In this document: positions 45,503 to 57,239 of the stretch, piece after piece
How the letters are laid out: the number at the start of each line of letters is the position of its first letter
Position numbering within the stretch: position 1 is the first letter of the stretch
Assembly: GCA_026874595.1 (NCBI GenBank)
Contig: CM049314.1
Location: 76,524,300-76,588,299, forward strand
Reading direction: 5' to 3'
DNA length: 64,000 bases
Source of the DNA: Sipunculus nudus
Taxonomy: Eukaryota; Annelida; Sipuncula; Golfingiida; Sipunculidae
The notes under the pieces: model-generated
Databases searched by the model: none
Told to the model about the DNA's origin: nothing
Seen by the model: only the letters and a program-made list of their open reading frames with translations
Position numbers and translations under genes: made by a program

Positions 45503-46883
45503 GGCCATAAGTTTTTAAGTTGCTGCATCTTGATGTGTTTTATCAAATGAATAAATATGCTATTATAAATTTAAAGATAGAGTAACTAATGTTCAGGATC
45601 TTGTAAGGCAACAATTATCACTAGAGTATTCAAAACATGCATGGGTAATAGTCTATAACTGTCACTGTGTCTGAAAACCAAGTGACAATCTGAGATAAAA
45701 CAGGTTTGCATATTGAGCTTATACCAATGATATATACTTGTTGTTTGTGAATATAATTAACTGAGTTTGTAGAATCATGCATGGTGTAAGATCTCATCTA
45801 GGCATAGAGTGAATAACATTGAAAATCTTTGAAGTTTGGAGTTCTGAAGACCTGAGTTTCCTTCGCTTGATGAATGAACTCCAGGGAATCATATTTTCTC
45901 CCATAGAAACTCAAATCCGACTGAAATGAGATCGTTATGATTAGAGTTTGTCGTAGAAGGATCTACGATTCTACTGGATGGGAGTTTGTTTTGTGACATA
46001 TACATACACAGGGATGTAACAGTGGATATTACAAAAGTTGTAAAGGTGCTTGCACTCAGAAAAGCAAGAGTGAAAGTTCTCCTGACATTCTTAATAATCT
46101 AGAAGATCCATGAAGATTGGGGTAAAAACAGTCACCAAGACGATTAAGAAATGAAGCATGCTGTATAAATGATAGCTGTTTTATAGTCAAATGTTTAATG
46201 CATTAGGAGCACATTTTCATGATATTAATAGTTCAAAATCAAGAGCATCTCGGGGCTGTGCCTCCTGGTACTCCTGTGGTTCCGTCAATGGGGGGGGGGG
46301 GGGGGGGGGGGGACAGGTTGCCCTCTCAACTCTGGCCCTCCGGGCCTGCCCCCCGCAAATGTACTCCCTGGATCCGGGGTTGGTGTAGTTGATTGATAAT
46401 ATAATAACTGTTTTAGAAAATGTCAGGTTTATTCTGTGTTCTCGTCATATCTTGTCCTGTAATATATGCATGGTGAAGGACTAAACTTTTGTTAACATCA
46501 CAAAAGCCGTTAAGATGTCGATAGAAATTTGTTCTTAATCGGAAACCTCTCAACCAATTAAATATGTTTGTTTTATTTATTCGAGATAGCCATCCAAATG
46601 AATAAGAAAACATACACCCAGAACAAATTCAAATAAAGCTAGTTTTTAGTTTTTGTTATCAACAATTTTAATAATCATTCTCCTTGTTATTCATAATGAT
46701 GCGCTAAAACAGATTTTCCATAAGGCCCGTCTGTGTCATCCTGATTTCGTGCCATATCTTTTAGTCATATCCCCGGTTGGGAAGGCGTTAACAAAGAAGA
46801 GTAACCCTTTAAATCTAGGATAACTCTCCAAAATCATAAAAGTAATTTTTTTGCATCTAAAGTCTTACTTAATTACAGTAACC
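45503..46883. other. Intergenic DNA downstream of LGSN, no gene seen
   Basis: Contains a run of 23 G at 46290-46312 flanked by a GC-rich segment with CTGGATCCGG. No exon or RNA gene was recognised. Confidence 0.4.
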
Positions 46884-48070
46884 CTACAGCAGTGTAGCAT
46901 ACAACTCACGTTCTTTTGCCAAGTCATCTAAATCAAAAACATTTGGTTTGAAATTAGGTATGAGAGCAATTTCACAATCTCTCTTAGCCTTTAGAAACCA
47001 CGTGATCAAGCCTGGACCAATCGCCTTACACATGACGTCGTCCTGTTGTAGAGCTTCCAAAGCCTCTCCGAGAGTAGAGGGCAGCGATTTACCGGACGTG
47101 GGCCCCGTCGATTCTGGAGGACAGGCCAGCTTTCTCTCCACTCCGTCCAGTCCTGCTGCTATAGTGGCTGCTAACACCAAATAAGGATTGGCTATAGCTG
47201 ATGGAATCCTGTTTTCTATACACGTGCCATATTGACCGTACGTCTTCGCTCTGATAGACATTAGTCTGTTCCTAACTCCCCAGGTGGCGTGACTAGGCGC
47301 CCATGGCGCATGCATGCGCCTGTAGCAATTGACTGTTGGACAACATAGAGCAGTGATTGCTCCAGAGTGCTCCAACAATCCAGCGATCCAATGTTTGGCA
47401 AATTCAGATAGCCCTTTATCACCCGGAGTTTCTCCAAATAGATTTTGTCCATCCTCTGACCAAACAGAGAAAGTAAAATGGCCGCCATTGTTACCCATGT
47501 TCTCCTGCGGTCTCGTCATGAACGTTGCCTGGTAACCCTTCTGAATCGCGATCTCCTTGGCAGCTTCTTTGAAGATGAAAATATTATCCGCCATTTTGAT
47601 TCCCCATTGTGGCTTCAACGTGAGTTCCAACATCCCAGGTCCGTATTCGTTGTGTAGCAATTCCATTTCAACACCAGAGCCCGCTAGTAGGTTATCAAGG
47701 TCAAGGTAGTAATCCTCCAAACCCGCCTGGACAACGGATGAATTAATGTGAACCCCTTCAAAAGCAGGTTCCCTGGTCTTGCCGTTAAAGAGTGCGTACT
47801 CCATCTCAAATGAAGACAATATTTTGTAACCCATTTTCTCCAGGTGTCTTACTAGTTTTGCGGCCGCTTGCATCGGACACATCTCTGACGGCCGTCCATC
47901 TCTGAGATAAACCTCACACAGGACTTCCCCCATTTTGTATTTTCCGTTTCCGGCCCATGTTAGCGCATGCGCAGTATCCGGTCTTGGCTTGTATATGACA
48001 TTTTCGTAACCGTCGTCCTTTAAGCCATCATGGTCTATAAACTGTGTGAGCGTTCCAAATGCCAAAAGAC
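46884..48070 (-). CDS. LGSN: LGSN exon 2 (catalytic-type domain)
   Basis: Starts LLAFGTLTQFIDHDG after a CTTTTGCTAG acceptor (AG at 48072-48071) and ends with TAG at 46886-46884. It spans 395 codons including the stop, with no internal stop or frameshift. The C-terminus is DLDDLAKERELYATLL, aligned with the terminal helix of class I synthetases. Having almost the entire protein in one exon is unusual for an animal gene and may reflect an ancestral retrocopy or bacterial-type origin (inference). Confidence 0.95.
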
Positions 48071-48682
48071 CTAGCAAAAGAAATAAACGTTGTGTCAGTA
48101 AAAGAGAATAATGTGCAAAAGCATGGAAAAAATGGTCGGACTATTCACAGTAAACCACCAAAGCACACAGAAAACCACCAATATATAGGGATAATAAAAA
48201 TGATGAGTTCCAAGATTTTGTTCTTATCAATAACTTTTTATATGCATTGTGCCATGGGAAAATATGTGTAATAAATTCGTGCACAAGTTTTTCCTGGTAA
48301 TATGTAACGGAAGATGGGTCTTTACATGTTTGAAATCGGTCCTAATTGTTTACACATTCAACACATTTATTCACGAAAATGGTGTGTCGCACTGTCATAG
48401 AAATCATTCAGACTGTTCCGATGTCTGACATATATTAACTAAAGATAATCCTGGTATAGAACTAGGCCAGACAAAGCCAATCCACTGCACAAAGGCTGTT
48501 CCTTTTGTCTAATTACATGTGGGTCCCGTAAAACTAACCCAAACACATTCAACGGGAGCATCTTGCGGCATGTCGGGGGAACCAGAGTTTTGCAAAGGGA
48601 TTTCTGCAGCTAGTAGTCTTTCAACTTCCGCACATAGCCAAACAAGCAGACACGCAAGACCGAGAAGAATATTTTGAGGCGG

Positions 48683-48759
<77 letters not shown>

Positions 48760-51193
48760 ACCTGACTGAAAGACCACGTCTATTAAGACCACCCTTGAAT
48801 GAACCGACGGCCTGGTGGCCTTTTCACACGTTCCGTGTTTGAAATGTAATGTGTATCCAGTTTACATGATATTGTTCTGTGAAATTATTCGGATAATTAT
48901 GGCCGTTATTGGTAAATTGCTATTTCAGCAAGTCTCGCCCTTGTGATCTTTTTGCTGAATAATTAACTGATTTGATATAGCAGCTGGAGCCTCAATACAG
49001 GGGGCTCTGGGGTATATTACCCCAGCCACTTTTTAACAAGAGGAAAAGTCAATTTAATCATCCCCCTGCATTGAAGAATTCTTGTTATTTACATTAAGAA
49101 TTATTTTTAAGAATTACAATTGCTAACTCCCCCTTTGAAATTACTGTTATAGCTGTTAAGAAATAGTGCCTTTTTTTAATCGACCATCAAACTCTCTCAA
49201 TTTGATAAACCCTAAATGCGTCACTGACCATGGCAATATGTGACAAGCTCGCTCACGTCTGAAACCTACCTCCCCTGTCTATAAAAATATACAGAAGCGG
49301 ATCCAGAGGGGGTGGGGAGGAGGAGGGCTGGCCTCTCTTTCTCTCAACCGCCGCAACCTGTTGAAAGGGTTTAACCCCCCCCCCCCCCCCCGGCCGCTTT
49401 ACCGGACTAGGGACTTTTTTAGGTTTTGTCATCAGTCCTCCTGCAGGGGTTGATCACCTCCTTTACCCAACACCTGGGTCCGCCCCTGACACGCACGCTA
49501 CAGTTCACTTGAACAGCCCTTGTATTTGGTAATACATATGTTCACACAAAAAATGCCAAGCTTAGACAATTTATTTTGGGTTTTTGCGATCCTGAAGAAA
49601 AGCGTGAAATTCAACAACTAGGCATATTATTACATGGAGAATTAAACATTGGTAGACTAACTGAAGAATCTTGGCAGAATATCATGCGACTTGACAGAAG
49701 TTCTTTTATGGGTTTTCCGGGAGTGGGTGTCCGGCCAAAAGACCTTGATGAGCACGTATCTTTATGAATATATTGTTTTTCCAAAGACATTGGGAATTAT
49801 GGAATAGATTGACGCTCTCTAATCTTGGCAGTATTGGCAGTAAAATTTTGCAAGGTTTTGGGAATCCTTGAGTATGTACATTTATAAAGCAGGCTATATG
49901 GACGTTGCTAGGGAACATTCTGATGCATCCAGGTGCAACTGTATGTAAGCTTATAATTATCATGTTTCGTTTAATAACAAGAAAAATAACAGTTCTGAAT
50001 TTTTCCCACAGCTGTATAATATTTTACAAAATTAAACCTTTGGGATTATTTAAATGTAATGATCGGTCCAAAAAGTGCATGCTGAGCCAACTTATGTGAA
50101 AGTACTTGGAAAAACCTGAAAATCTATTCTTATGATAATTTTGAATTTGATGCTCAAACACTTGGCGTACTTCCACTGAACCAGAATATACATTTTACAG
50201 TCACGTACATCCAGACTGTTTCAGACATACCCAAAAGTATATAAATGTACAAATATATGTAAATACATTTGTGTTTGTTTAAAAATAAAAGTTGCCCCCA
50301 TAACCCTCCCACGCCTGCGAGTCATCCCGAACCCTTGAAGATAAATTAACGCGTGTATAGCGTATATACATGAAGAAAGCCCGGGCATTCGTAGGTCATT
50401 GGTGATTGACAGGGTCACATACGGAATTGTAGAACTCCACAAACGCCTCCTCAAAAGTTCCGGTCAGCGTAAAATGCAAAATATAGAGGCCATATATGTC
50501 AAGTTGTTAAGGCCAAGTAATCAGGATCATAAGAGACAGGGGCCGTTTTATTTTAAGGCTTAACTATTTCCAGTTAATCTCTAGTCTGTATGTATAATAT
50601 GAATAATATGACTGAATTAATGAATAGATTGTGAATGAAAATAAAGATATATATACAGTGAAACTCCTACTTGCGCAGTAAGCCTTCAAACAGCTTCTCA
50701 TTTGACAAGACCACCATTAAAAACTAAAGTTCGTGCATTGTGATCGGCGTCCGGCCCATGGAGCCTTAACTAGTTAGTGACAGTTTGAACTTTGTTATTG
50801 TGAATGCGTTGTGAAGACTATCCTTTAACAAATAATCATGCGGTCAGAATGCTGTCAATAATCAATCATCTATATACCTATTGCAACCATCCAACCTAGA
50901 TTAGTGTGTAAGTCCTAGCTGATAAAGTAGAAAGAGAGAAAGAAAGTGTTTGTCTTTCCTTTTTTAACAATTATATTTTATAAATTTCAAATGCATATTT
51001 AAACTATTTTGAAAATGATTTAAATAAAAATGTATGTATTTCCAATTAAGCGTAAACATAATAAAAACAGAGGATGTCAGTAACATTCAATGAGGAATTG
51101 ACGCAATATGACAAACTCCTCTAATCAGGACAACTCACTAATACGGACAAAATCCTCCAGTCCCTTGAGTGTCCGGCTTAGAGGAGTTTCACT

Positions 51194-51231
<38 letters not shown>

Positions 51232-51999
51232 CAGTTGGTCTCAGTCATTAAATACAGTATTGTCTCGGTTTGCCACCAGGGGTCATTACATTTATCTGTT
51301 TCAGTTTTCCTTTTCTGATCAGCCTTTTTTCAATGCGTTTTTTTTCATTTTTCAGTTGTTTACATGTTGCGGTTTTCCAAACAGGTTATTTACCGTCCTT
51401 CTTTTGTTTTAGTAGCCTGCCTCGTTTTCAGTTCAGTCTAATGATACGTTTTCCTGATTTTAGGTGTTCAGTCAGTCAAGGATCGTGAGACAGCACACAC
51501 CACAGATACTGGCAAAACCTCTGCAAAGGACTTTTGTTGTAAATGATTACGATTAATACCACGTTCTGGCAACCTATTTTGTTTTTCGTAAAATAATGCT
51601 GTATGTGCGTTCCTGAAAATAATCGGCCTACGACGTACACACATATATATATATATATGTTTATATACAGAATATATATAAACATAAGGATTATACAATC
51701 TTGCAGTCTCATATCCAAGCCAATAATATGATGAATAGACTTGACAGTCATACGAGTGATCGATGATATTCCATCATGGACATAAAACTGTTTATTCCGT
51801 TTGGGAGGGAAACAAAACTTTTAAGCTTAGAGCCACACAAATACAGAATGACAACTGCACATTGCCCAATATAACTGCACAAAGAGGGGTCAACTACACG
51901 TTAAAATATACCCTGGTGACTGATATTTATTAGATATAGCTGTTAAGACATAATGGAATTTAACTTAATTGACCAAATAACTAACTAATACACACACTC

Positions 52000-52042
<43 letters not shown>

Positions 52043-52180
52043 AGTGTCGCGTCACTGACAGGAATAATTAGTAGATCTCCTGTTACCATGGTAACATGTA
52101 AAAAGCTCTGAAAGATCTGAAAAATACCTTTCCTGTCAATAAAAAAATATGAAGAAGCGGATCCAAAACAGGAAGGCGAC

Positions 52181-52211
<31 letters not shown>

Positions 52212-52495
52212 ACCACCCGCTATATACTTTCCAGCCGCGACAACCTTTTTGTCATCAATCTTCTTACGTTGGAACCCCATGCATACCCTTTCCTAACTCC
52301 TGGATCCGCCCCCTGACACTTCACTTCACTGGAATATTTACCTTTGTACAAGTAAACCCCTTGTTTTACGAAGTCCTGCACATTCCTCCTGGCCATGGAA
52401 GTCCCCCGGTTAATCCCGTGTATGTCAGAAAACGTAAATCTAACAAAATCATACTCAGCGAGCTCCCGACACAAACGTACTTCCCCCTCGGCCAT
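46884..52495 (-). CDS. LGSN: Lengsin-like protein (glutamine synthetase class I fold)
   Basis: Two coding exons, 52342-52495 and 46884-48070, splice in phase (G|GT) to give 446 residues. The first is the beta-grasp start (YDFVRFTFSDIHGINRG). The second is the whole catalytic-type barrel: SSFEMEYALF, LLHNEYGPGMLELTLKPQWG, GNNGGHFTFSVW, YRRMHAPWAPSHATWGVRNR, ENRIPSAIANPYLVLAATIA. Lengsin of vertebrates is a lens protein that has lost glutamine synthetase activity. Here ExE, the E..E pair, one of two His in GxHxH (the second is Thr), the R-rich loop and ExR are present. Activity is therefore possible but unproven. Nearest alternative: an invertebrate GSI-like enzyme. Codon usage is more GC-rich than its surroundings. 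Confidence 0.92.
48686..48757. repeat. (TA)n microsatellite
   Basis: About 35 TA units in the LGSN intron. Confidence 0.95.
49140..49520 (+). repeat. Intron duplication, copy 1
   Basis: Shares an ordered set of short blocks with 51920-52345: ATAGCTGTTAAGA, GCGTCACTGAC, ACCATGG.AA, CCTGTC.ATAAAAA, GAAGCGGATCCA, TTTTGTCATCA.TC, and GGGTCCGCCCCTGACAC. The GCGGATCCA ... TGG.TCCGC pair has inverted ends and may be an old MITE inside the duplication. A poly-C run lies at 49375-49391. Confidence 0.6.
50658..51192. mobile_element. Possible pogo/Tigger-like MITE
   Basis: Begins CAGTGAAACTCCTACTTG after TATATATA. It ends GGCTTAGAGGAGTTTCACT, whose inverse matches the first 13 bases. Interior phrases such as CTCTAATCAGGACAACTCAC are typical of these elements. 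The right tip runs into a TG microsatellite (51195-51230), so its TA duplication cannot be seen. Confidence 0.55.
51920..52345 (+). repeat. Intron duplication, copy 2
   Basis: Counterpart of 49140-49520. It carries a CT microsatellite at 52000-52038, 18 C at 52180-52197 and a CA tract. Similarity continues to about the LGSN exon 1 donor at 52341. Confidence 0.6.
52342..52495 (-). CDS. LGSN: LGSN exon 1
   Basis: Starts ATG GCC at 52495 (MAEGEVRLCRELAEYDFVRF) and ends YLYKG at a GTAAAT donor on the minus strand (52341-52340). The frame upstream of this ATG is open for at least eleven codons without a further ATG, so the call of this ATG is the simplest. VRFTFSDIHGINRG is the conserved VRF..D..G..RG segment of the synthetase N-terminal domain. 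Confidence 0.85.
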
Positions 52496-55190
52496 CCTGC
52501 CGCGGAATGCGCTATGAAAAAAATACACCAGTTATTCGCGTCTTCTACGCAAACTACTGTGCTATAGAAATAGGCCGCAGTAAGCCAGCCACAAGGCCGC
52601 TGTGAGCTGTCTGCTCAGCTATGTTAGGTATATTGTTGCCAAATCCACAAATGTGATACGATCAGTTGTGGAAATGGCCTGCACAATTAGTCTAATAGAC
52701 CGTGGGATGGTAAAAGGGTAGTCCAGAGGGCACCAAAAAAAATTAAAAGTGCTACATATACAAATCAAAATACATTTGTTGGTGTCTTTGGTAGTGATGG
52801 GACTTTCTGGCAACATTACCACATTCTTGCCTTATTATTATATGAATCAATTTCCCCTACAAGTCCTTGTAAGCTCACCGTGATTTAACATGACAAACTT
52901 TATGAAATTGTTGTGAACGGACCCCCATTTGCGCCTTTTTTTCCAGTTCCAACAGCGATAAGATCAGAGCGGGGCAGACCTGGAAGCCGCCGCCGAATTG
53001 CGCCAGCTGCCGCCGTTTATTTTATAAGCAAGCCGCCGCCGATTATTTTCTTGAGCCGCCGTATTGCGCCAGCCGCCGCCGATTATTAAACACCGACTCA
53101 GCCGCCGGTGAAATATTGATACGCTGATGTAAAAGGATATTCGCTTGCATACTTCAGCTTGTAAATAGTTACTACAGTAACATGTTAACATGGACCCGCC
53201 TCAAGCAGATTTCACCGAGCTGCATGGCTTCCCAATGGTTATGCATGATTAATTTTGTGGAAGTTTTAAGTCATTATGTGAGACAGTTAACAAGGTTCCC
53301 GCAAGCCCTTTTTTCAGACCGGATTACTGGCATATTCCCAGTTTGAATCAAGGGCGTTTCTCTAACCCCGGTTGCTCAGAAATGAAGAGAAAAAGTGCGA
53401 GAATCCAGATCATTCCCAAGTTTATTAAGTCAGATACTGATGCTTGGTCATTTAAAGTTATTGAGGTCGATGTGCAATATTTTAAAAAAATGATATGAAT
53501 GAAAACCATAGGGAAAAGCTGTTATATGTATGGAAAAAATATGCATGCTTTTTTGTTATCATTTTTTCCAGCCAATATAAGCCATTTTAGTGTGCGTATA
53601 ACCGTGAAACGATGTCGGCAGCCAGCGACCGCTCATAACTACGTCATATTATAATCATGCTACAAATGTCATTCGTGTAAACACCTATGGATAAATGTCA
53701 TAAAATCCTTCTGCGGAAAGTTAACTTTTAAGCGAGTCTGATTTGTTTGCAGTTTGAAGTTAAAACGCGAGACCAAATCAGTGTCAAACAGCTGCAGACA
53801 CCGGCTGCTTCAACCACTGACAAACACGTTGCCGCATGAACATATCAAGGGTCACAGAGATCACGGGGATGATTGAGGCTGACACCTGCGAAAATTCATG
53901 AAAGAATTCTTATTTCAATTAAGACACCTGACAAATTACGTATACAATTACGACCGGACTACAATTACGAAGGACTTGGGACATTTCACGTAATCATGGC
54001 GAATTTTTCTCAATGTAAACATTGGGTCTCTTGGTAAAATTATGGATAAGGCCCCTATGTGGGCATTTCAGGATAACATTAGTGCTTCAACCTTTCAGAA
54101 GTTTCATAAAACATCCAAAGACAACGAAAAGGTAATTATTTTATGTTGACACCAGATGGCCATCGTAACGGTTACTATACGATTCAAAGTGGTCTCCTAT
54201 TTGGAACCTTACGAGGCGTTTTCCTAAGGGTCAATCTCAAGATGTTGATGCAGAGTAGCAGAGCAATTCAGCATAATGAATGAGACTTGTAAACTTAATA
54301 CCTACCTTATCAAGCTTATCAAGTTGCGAGAAATGTTAACTGTGCCATTTTTTATTTCATCAAATTCATTCTCAATTGGACTAGTGTAAACTATAATGTG
54401 GAATGGAAGCAGATCCATATATGTGTTAAATTTTGAACTAAATCCCACGTTCCAATATGACCATCAGGAGATCCAAGAATGGAGGGAACATAAGACGCGG
54501 AATGTATGTCGCGTCCCGTATACCCTGTGGACCCACCAAAAGACCACATGTAGCGATTCGTTATGCCGGTGAAGCATTCCGCATACATGTTGGATACATG
54601 CATATGAAATCTCATTTTATTTATCTGGTCAATTTCGAATTTTATCCGCATTCTGGGTCCGCTTTCCGGGCATATGGAATCTTAGCATAACCGCTATATA
54701 TTATTTGGAGGAAAAATGGGAAACTGAACACAGGGCCTTAACAGGTAAAGGTTTATTGCAAGGGACTTTTCCTGCAGGTAAACATTCCTCCTGTAGTTGT
54801 ATTTATAATATGAAAATAATGTCATTTGTTTTCTTTATTTTATGTACGAGAGGTGGCTATAAGTGGTTAAATCAACAGCATTGCCAGAAAAGGTGCGACT
54901 TCATTTATTAATATACTTAGTGTTTGAAGACGTTAACGAGACTATGGGAAAAAATGTAAGAAAATAATGAGACATCAAATACTGTATTTGTATTTTTCAA
55001 TTGCGTTGTCTTATATAACATCATGGCAGGCGGTCATGTTATAGAATTTATAATGAATCGACGCGTAAAACTGAACAACGAATTATAAAAACAACGGGTA
55101 AAGCAAATGTAGTATAAATTGTTACAGGAATATAATAGACTATAGTGTCAAATGAAGTCTTACACAGCTAAATCACTAAATCACCTGTGG
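52496..55190. other. Region upstream of LGSN, no gene seen
   Basis: A promoter for LGSN should lie in the first few hundred bases, but no clear TATA or initiator was distinguished. A GC-rich repeat at 52970-53110 is listed separately. Small ORFs (for example 54391-54690) overlap on both strands and lack domains. Confidence 0.4.
52970..53110. repeat. GCCGCC-rich degenerate repeat
   Basis: About four irregular units of AGCCGCCGCCGATTATT and TTGCGCCAG, strikingly GC-rich against AT-rich flanks. Confidence 0.75.
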
Positions 55191-55199
55191 AGTAATATT

Positions 55200-55625
55200 A
55201 AGTCGTCATAATTAATCCTGTGACCTTGATGCTTGACCATTGTACCCCAAAATCGCACGGTTCTTACTTTAGTGGTGAGCCAATTATAAGTTAATTTTGA
55301 AACCAATATGTCAAACTAAACTAGAGTTATCATCTGGAAACTAATTTGTAAACAGTTGGCCCCTGAGACCTTGACCTTTGACCTTGTGACCCCAAATTCA
55401 TTTGTGCCTTCTCCATACTGGCAAGTCAGCTAAAGGCGCAAGCTGGAAAGTTTGAGATGAAAAGCTTTGCTTAAAATTCAGCCATAATCTTTTTTAATTA
55501 AGTGAACCTCGATTTATCTTCTGGAAATAAATGTGTGTGGATGGACGGATGGACAGACAGACAGACAAACAGACAGGCAGACAGGGTGATTACTATAGGG
55601 CAACCACTTGTGATCAATAAACACA
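55200..55625 (+). repeat. Interspersed repeat ending in a GACAGACAGACA run
   Basis: Contains CCTTGACCTTTGACCTTGTG and CCATACTGGCAAGTCAG. It then has GGACGGATGGACAGACAG and ATTACTATAGGGCAACCA, a pattern seen in many marine-invertebrate interspersed repeats. Borders are approximate. Confidence 0.5.
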
Positions 55626-55629
55626 CCAG

Positions 55630-56093
55630 GTTTTGGGACACTAGATTTAATCATAGCTGAGAAACATACATGATTGTTATAATTTTATACTAAAAAAATA
55701 TATATTATATTCGTTAAAATAGCAAAAAAATACAGGTGGCGCCACCACTTTTCGGAAACTGACAAAACTAGTCATGGTCAATATTCAAGGCAAGATTCAT
55801 GAAAATCCATGCATTAATTATCAAGATATTGAAGGTTTTGTGTCTTTTTTAATTATTCTGTGGGGTACTTCAAGTGCCATAGCTCGGACAATATAGGTCG
55901 CAGTGACCTCATTTCAGATTTCAAAGGAGATTTTTCATTGACCCCCCCCCCCCCCTGGATGTTCACTTAGATGTTTCTAGGACCAGCAGTTAAGATTTGT
56001 GCCCTGCTAACGGACGGACAGCCGGACGGACGACGGAAAAAGCGCCATTCCTATACCTCGGTTGACTTACAGTCAGCTGCATGAGCTTAAAAC
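55630..56093 (-). mobile_element. Diverged partial copy of family B (minus strand)
   Basis: On the minus strand from 56093: TTTTAAGCTCATGCAGCTGA, GTAAGTCAACCGAG, then GTCGTCCGTCCGGCTGTCCG. This is the same start, hairpin position and GTCCG run as family B copies 1 and 2. The interior is not alignable by eye, so its far end is a guess. Confidence 0.5.
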
Positions 56094-57239
56094 GTAAAAG
56101 GTCGAATAGGTGTTCCGTGGCAGTTTGCACAAGACAGTATACCAAGGATTCACACCATGTATGCCATTGTATAACTAGTGAGTGCTGTTGACTCGTATTT
56201 TTTTTTTCAATTAGAGTGTTCTTAACCGAAGTCTTCATGGATGCTCACCTAAATAAATAATTTTGTAAATAAAAGAAACGGAATCCCATGTAAAATGTCA
56301 TTCTCGTACACTCAATGTGAAGACATTAATGGTTAGACACTGACAGACGGACACGTGTACACGGGAGCAATGTTGTCGCAATTCCAATTCCGTATATACT
56401 AGAATGTAGTGTGTCACTGTCAATTCATGATTTTTATCGTTATAAAATCCTTCAGCGTTATTTGGGTCAACACTTGACCAAGAAAAGTCTTATGATATTT
56501 CGAGACCTCAATAAATCATTTAACTTGAGAAGGAAAATGGATTCTCCACCGATTAAAATCATTTTTCGTTTTAACTAATAGACGTATTTTACTTCCTAAC
56601 TCTTTATACACTGGATAATTTTGCCGGCTGTGGTTTTGCATCCCGTCACTAGATGGTAGTGCAGTCAATATTAACAAAACTTTATTGACATTAATCATTG
56701 TTTTCATACCTAGGCCAGAAAGGTGTCATGTTTTGTGTGTGCGGTAAAAAAAGTAATTAACATATTTTGACGAGGTTTTGTCGCGTTTTGTGTTTGTTTA
56801 GTGAGTGTACGGTATCAGGACTTAGCTGAACTTTATATTGGTATTATGACATTCCTGATCAGGTATTTATTTTTTTTAATACAAATCTTAACATAAAATA
56901 ATTATATAGGTGGAGAATTCCCCTCATCTGAAGAGTCATGAATCCACTTGAATGAGTGTATTGTACATTGCAAATACCTGAATAACTTCCCTTGAGCTTT
57001 GTAAACATTATCTTTATACAACGGCTGATTGAGAACTTGTTTTTGTAAGATCCGGATTTTTGATTACATCAAATTTTAACGCGTTTTGAGTTTTCTTAAA
57101 TAAATTATAAGTTAACAATATAAAAAACGTGACGTTTGTTATGACAGGACGGACACCATTTTGGCTCCACGAACAAGTCATGTAAATAGGAAATTATATG
57201 ATACTCAGAGACGGATTGTGTCTGTTGCATATACTCTAA

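Larger units (their letters stand above)
48071..52341 (-). other. LGSN intron
   Basis: A 4.3-kb intron. It holds a (TA)n tract at 48686-48757, two diverged copies of a ~450-bp segment (49140-49520 and 51920-52345), a possible pogo-like element at 50658-51192, TG and CT microsatellites and two poly-C runs. A 63-codon ORF at 49576-49767 has no recognised domain. Confidence 0.7.

Noticed and set aside
45074-45550. 149- and 144-codon ORFs as genes
   Set aside because: Both are frames of the 42-bp tandem repeat.
46948-47535. Plus-strand ORFs opposite LGSN exon 2
   Set aside because: Shadows of the lengsin-like coding exon.
52000-52280. Minus-strand ORFs of 65 and 69 codons
   Set aside because: Built from CT, CA and poly-C tracts in the LGSN intron.
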